Source: Nitrospirota bacterium
GTDB lineage: Bacteria; Nitrospirota; 9FT-COMBO-42-15; HDB-SIOI813
NCBI GenBank assembly: GCA_016214375.1
Contig: JACROQ010000127.1
Coordinates: forward strand, 1 to 6,506
Direction of reading: 5' to 3'
Length of the DNA: 6,506 nucleotides
Below, piece after piece: positions 5,748-6,506 of this stretch (its first letter is position 1; each line of letters starts with the position of its first letter). Made by a program: the position numbers and the translations under genes. The notes beneath the pieces are model-generated. The model had not been told where the DNA came from. It did no database searches and saw only the letters and a program-made list of their open reading frames with translations.

Positions 5748-6505
5748 ATTCTTAACTCCTCCTGAGTATTCATAACGATAGGGCCATACCAGGCAATCGG
5801 TTCCCGAAGTGGCTTACCCGAAACCAGGAGAAATCTCACAGAGTTATTTGTTGTTGTAATACATACCTCCTCACCCTCATCGAAGAGTATAAGAGACTCC
5901 GCCGGTTCTTTTCCTTTATCGAAATAACCTTCACCTTCGATGATATAGGCCATTACAGTATGGCCGGTTTTAACCTGATGCGTGAAGGCAGAATTGGATG
6001 GAACAGTGACATCCAGATATTCCGGATCAATCACAATATCCTTTACCGGACCCTGGGTTCCATGGACTGTGCCACTGATAATCTTTATCCTTGTCCCATT
6101 ATCCAGAGTAATCTCCGGAATAGTCTCTTTTTTAACATCGCGGTATCGGGGGGGCATCATCTTCTGAGACGCAGGCAGATTTGCCCAGAGTTGAAATCCC
6201 CACAGGGCCCCCTTTTTATCCCCCTTGGGCATTTCCTGATGGATAATAGCGCTTCCCGCGTTAATCCACTGGACATCTCCCGGATGGATGACCCCTTTAT
6301 TTCCCATACTATCCCCATGCTCCACTTCCCTGGAAAGCAGATAGGTAATGGTCTCGATTCCCCGATGTGGATGCCATGTAAAGCCTCTGATGTAGTCTTC
6401 AGGATTATTCGAATGAAAATCATCGAGGAGCAGGAAGGGGTCTAATTGAGGAATGTGGGCATATCCAAATGCCCTCTTTAGATGGACTCCCGCCCCTTCG
6501 ATCGT
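5735..6505 (-). CDS. Pirin family cupin protein, 5' end outside window, 3' end altered by insertion
   Basis: Pirins are bicupin metal-binding proteins; some bacterial members are quercetin dioxygenases and others bind regulatory partners. The frame is open to the right edge (6505), and 256 residues are visible. Only the first residues (probably 10-20) are missing, since the fragment opens with TIEGAGVHLKRAFGYAHIPQ. The N-terminal cupin keeps all four expected metal ligands: H45 and H47 in FTWHPHRGIETITYLL, and H89 and E91 in SAIIHQEMP. The second cupin includes GHTVMAYIIEGEGYF at 181-195, and GPIVMNTQEELR at 241-252 is the usual pirin C-terminal motif. It then ends in MMNS and a stop, where the last codons come from the inserted element, so about 16 residues of the ancestral tail are lost. 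An internal GTG at 6325 is not the start, because conserved pirin sequence precedes it. Substrate is unknown. Confidence 0.93.
   Translation of the reverse strand, partial: TIEGAGVHLKRAFGYAHIPQLDPFLLLDDFHSNNPEDYIRGFTWHPHRGIETITYLLSREVEHGDSMGNKGVIHPGDVQWINAGSAIIHQEMPKGDKKGALWGFQLWANLPASQKMMPPRYRDVKKETIPEITLDNGTRIKIISGTVHGTQGPVKDIVIDPEYLDVTVPSNSAFTHQVKTGHTVMAYIIEGEGYFDKGKEPAESLILFDEGEEVCITTTNNSVRFLLVSGKPLREPIAWYGPIVMNTQEELRMMNS
5748..5753. repeat. Target site duplication, right copy
   Basis: ATTCTT directly follows the right terminal inverted repeat and matches 5610-5615 exactly. It lies inside the pirin gene; on the minus strand it covers the last base of the Leu codon, the Arg codon and two bases of the next codon of EELRM. 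Confidence 0.75.
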
Positions 6506-6506
6506 A

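Noticed and set aside
6157..6423. Separate 88-residue minus-strand ORF overlapping pirin
   Set aside because: It is a frame shadow. The pirin frame is open and conserved through the same bases to the window edge.
5960..6445. 161-residue + strand ORF opposite pirin
   Set aside because: It is antisense to a well-conserved pirin, has no family features and no convincing ribosome binding site.

Overview
The window is a bacterial chromosomal segment. It holds a conserved housekeeping block (lysS, a LolC/E-type permease, lolD, all on +), preceded by a decayed DUF433/DUF5615 toxin-antitoxin locus (+). A minus-strand pair follows, converging on lolD: a truncated, window-edge pirin gene and a B12-binding-type radical SAM gene. 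The Lol genes imply a Gram-negative envelope with lipoprotein trafficking. From memory, the lysS-lolC/E-lolD order and an interspersed repeat of the type seen here fit Desulfobacterota or Nitrospirota-like bacteria. The sequence alone does not settle the lineage, so this is inference.

Region by region: (1) 1-434 encodes an intact DUF433 antitoxin-like protein with a good RBS. It overlaps by 4 bases (TTGA) a DUF5615 PIN-like toxin that keeps about its first 45 residues and then runs into unrelated sequence. (2) 431-459 is a near-consensus sigma70 promoter (TTGACT, 17-bp spacer, TATAAT). Its predicted +1 falls on the best lysS start codon at 467, which has no Shine-Dalgarno sequence, so lysS may be transcribed without a leader. 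(3) 467-3983 is lysS, then the permease 2 bases later, then lolD. lolD also lacks its own Shine-Dalgarno, but a 17-codon ORF with a full GGAGGTGAT site ends in an ATGA overlap with the lolD start, which suggests translational coupling. (4) 3984-4065 is a short convergent gap with hairpin potential. (5) 4066-5544 (-) is the radical SAM gene, in AT-richer sequence than the Lol block. (6) 5610-5753 is a 132-bp MITE-like element with 19-bp terminal inverted repeats, an inner hairpin, and a 6-bp target duplication (ATTCTT). (7) 5735-6505 (-) is pirin, open at the right edge.

The clearest event is the insertion at 5616-5747. It broke the 3' end of the pirin gene. Removing the element and one target copy in silico restores, in frame, a pirin-like C-terminus (IAFEEYQNGTFIKHQR) ending 16 bases before the radical SAM start. 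The two genes were therefore probably a tight pirin-radical SAM operon before insertion. The element now supplies pirin's last codons and stop, and places a hairpin between the two genes. I see no CRISPR array, rRNA, tRNA, or complete unknown multi-gene system.
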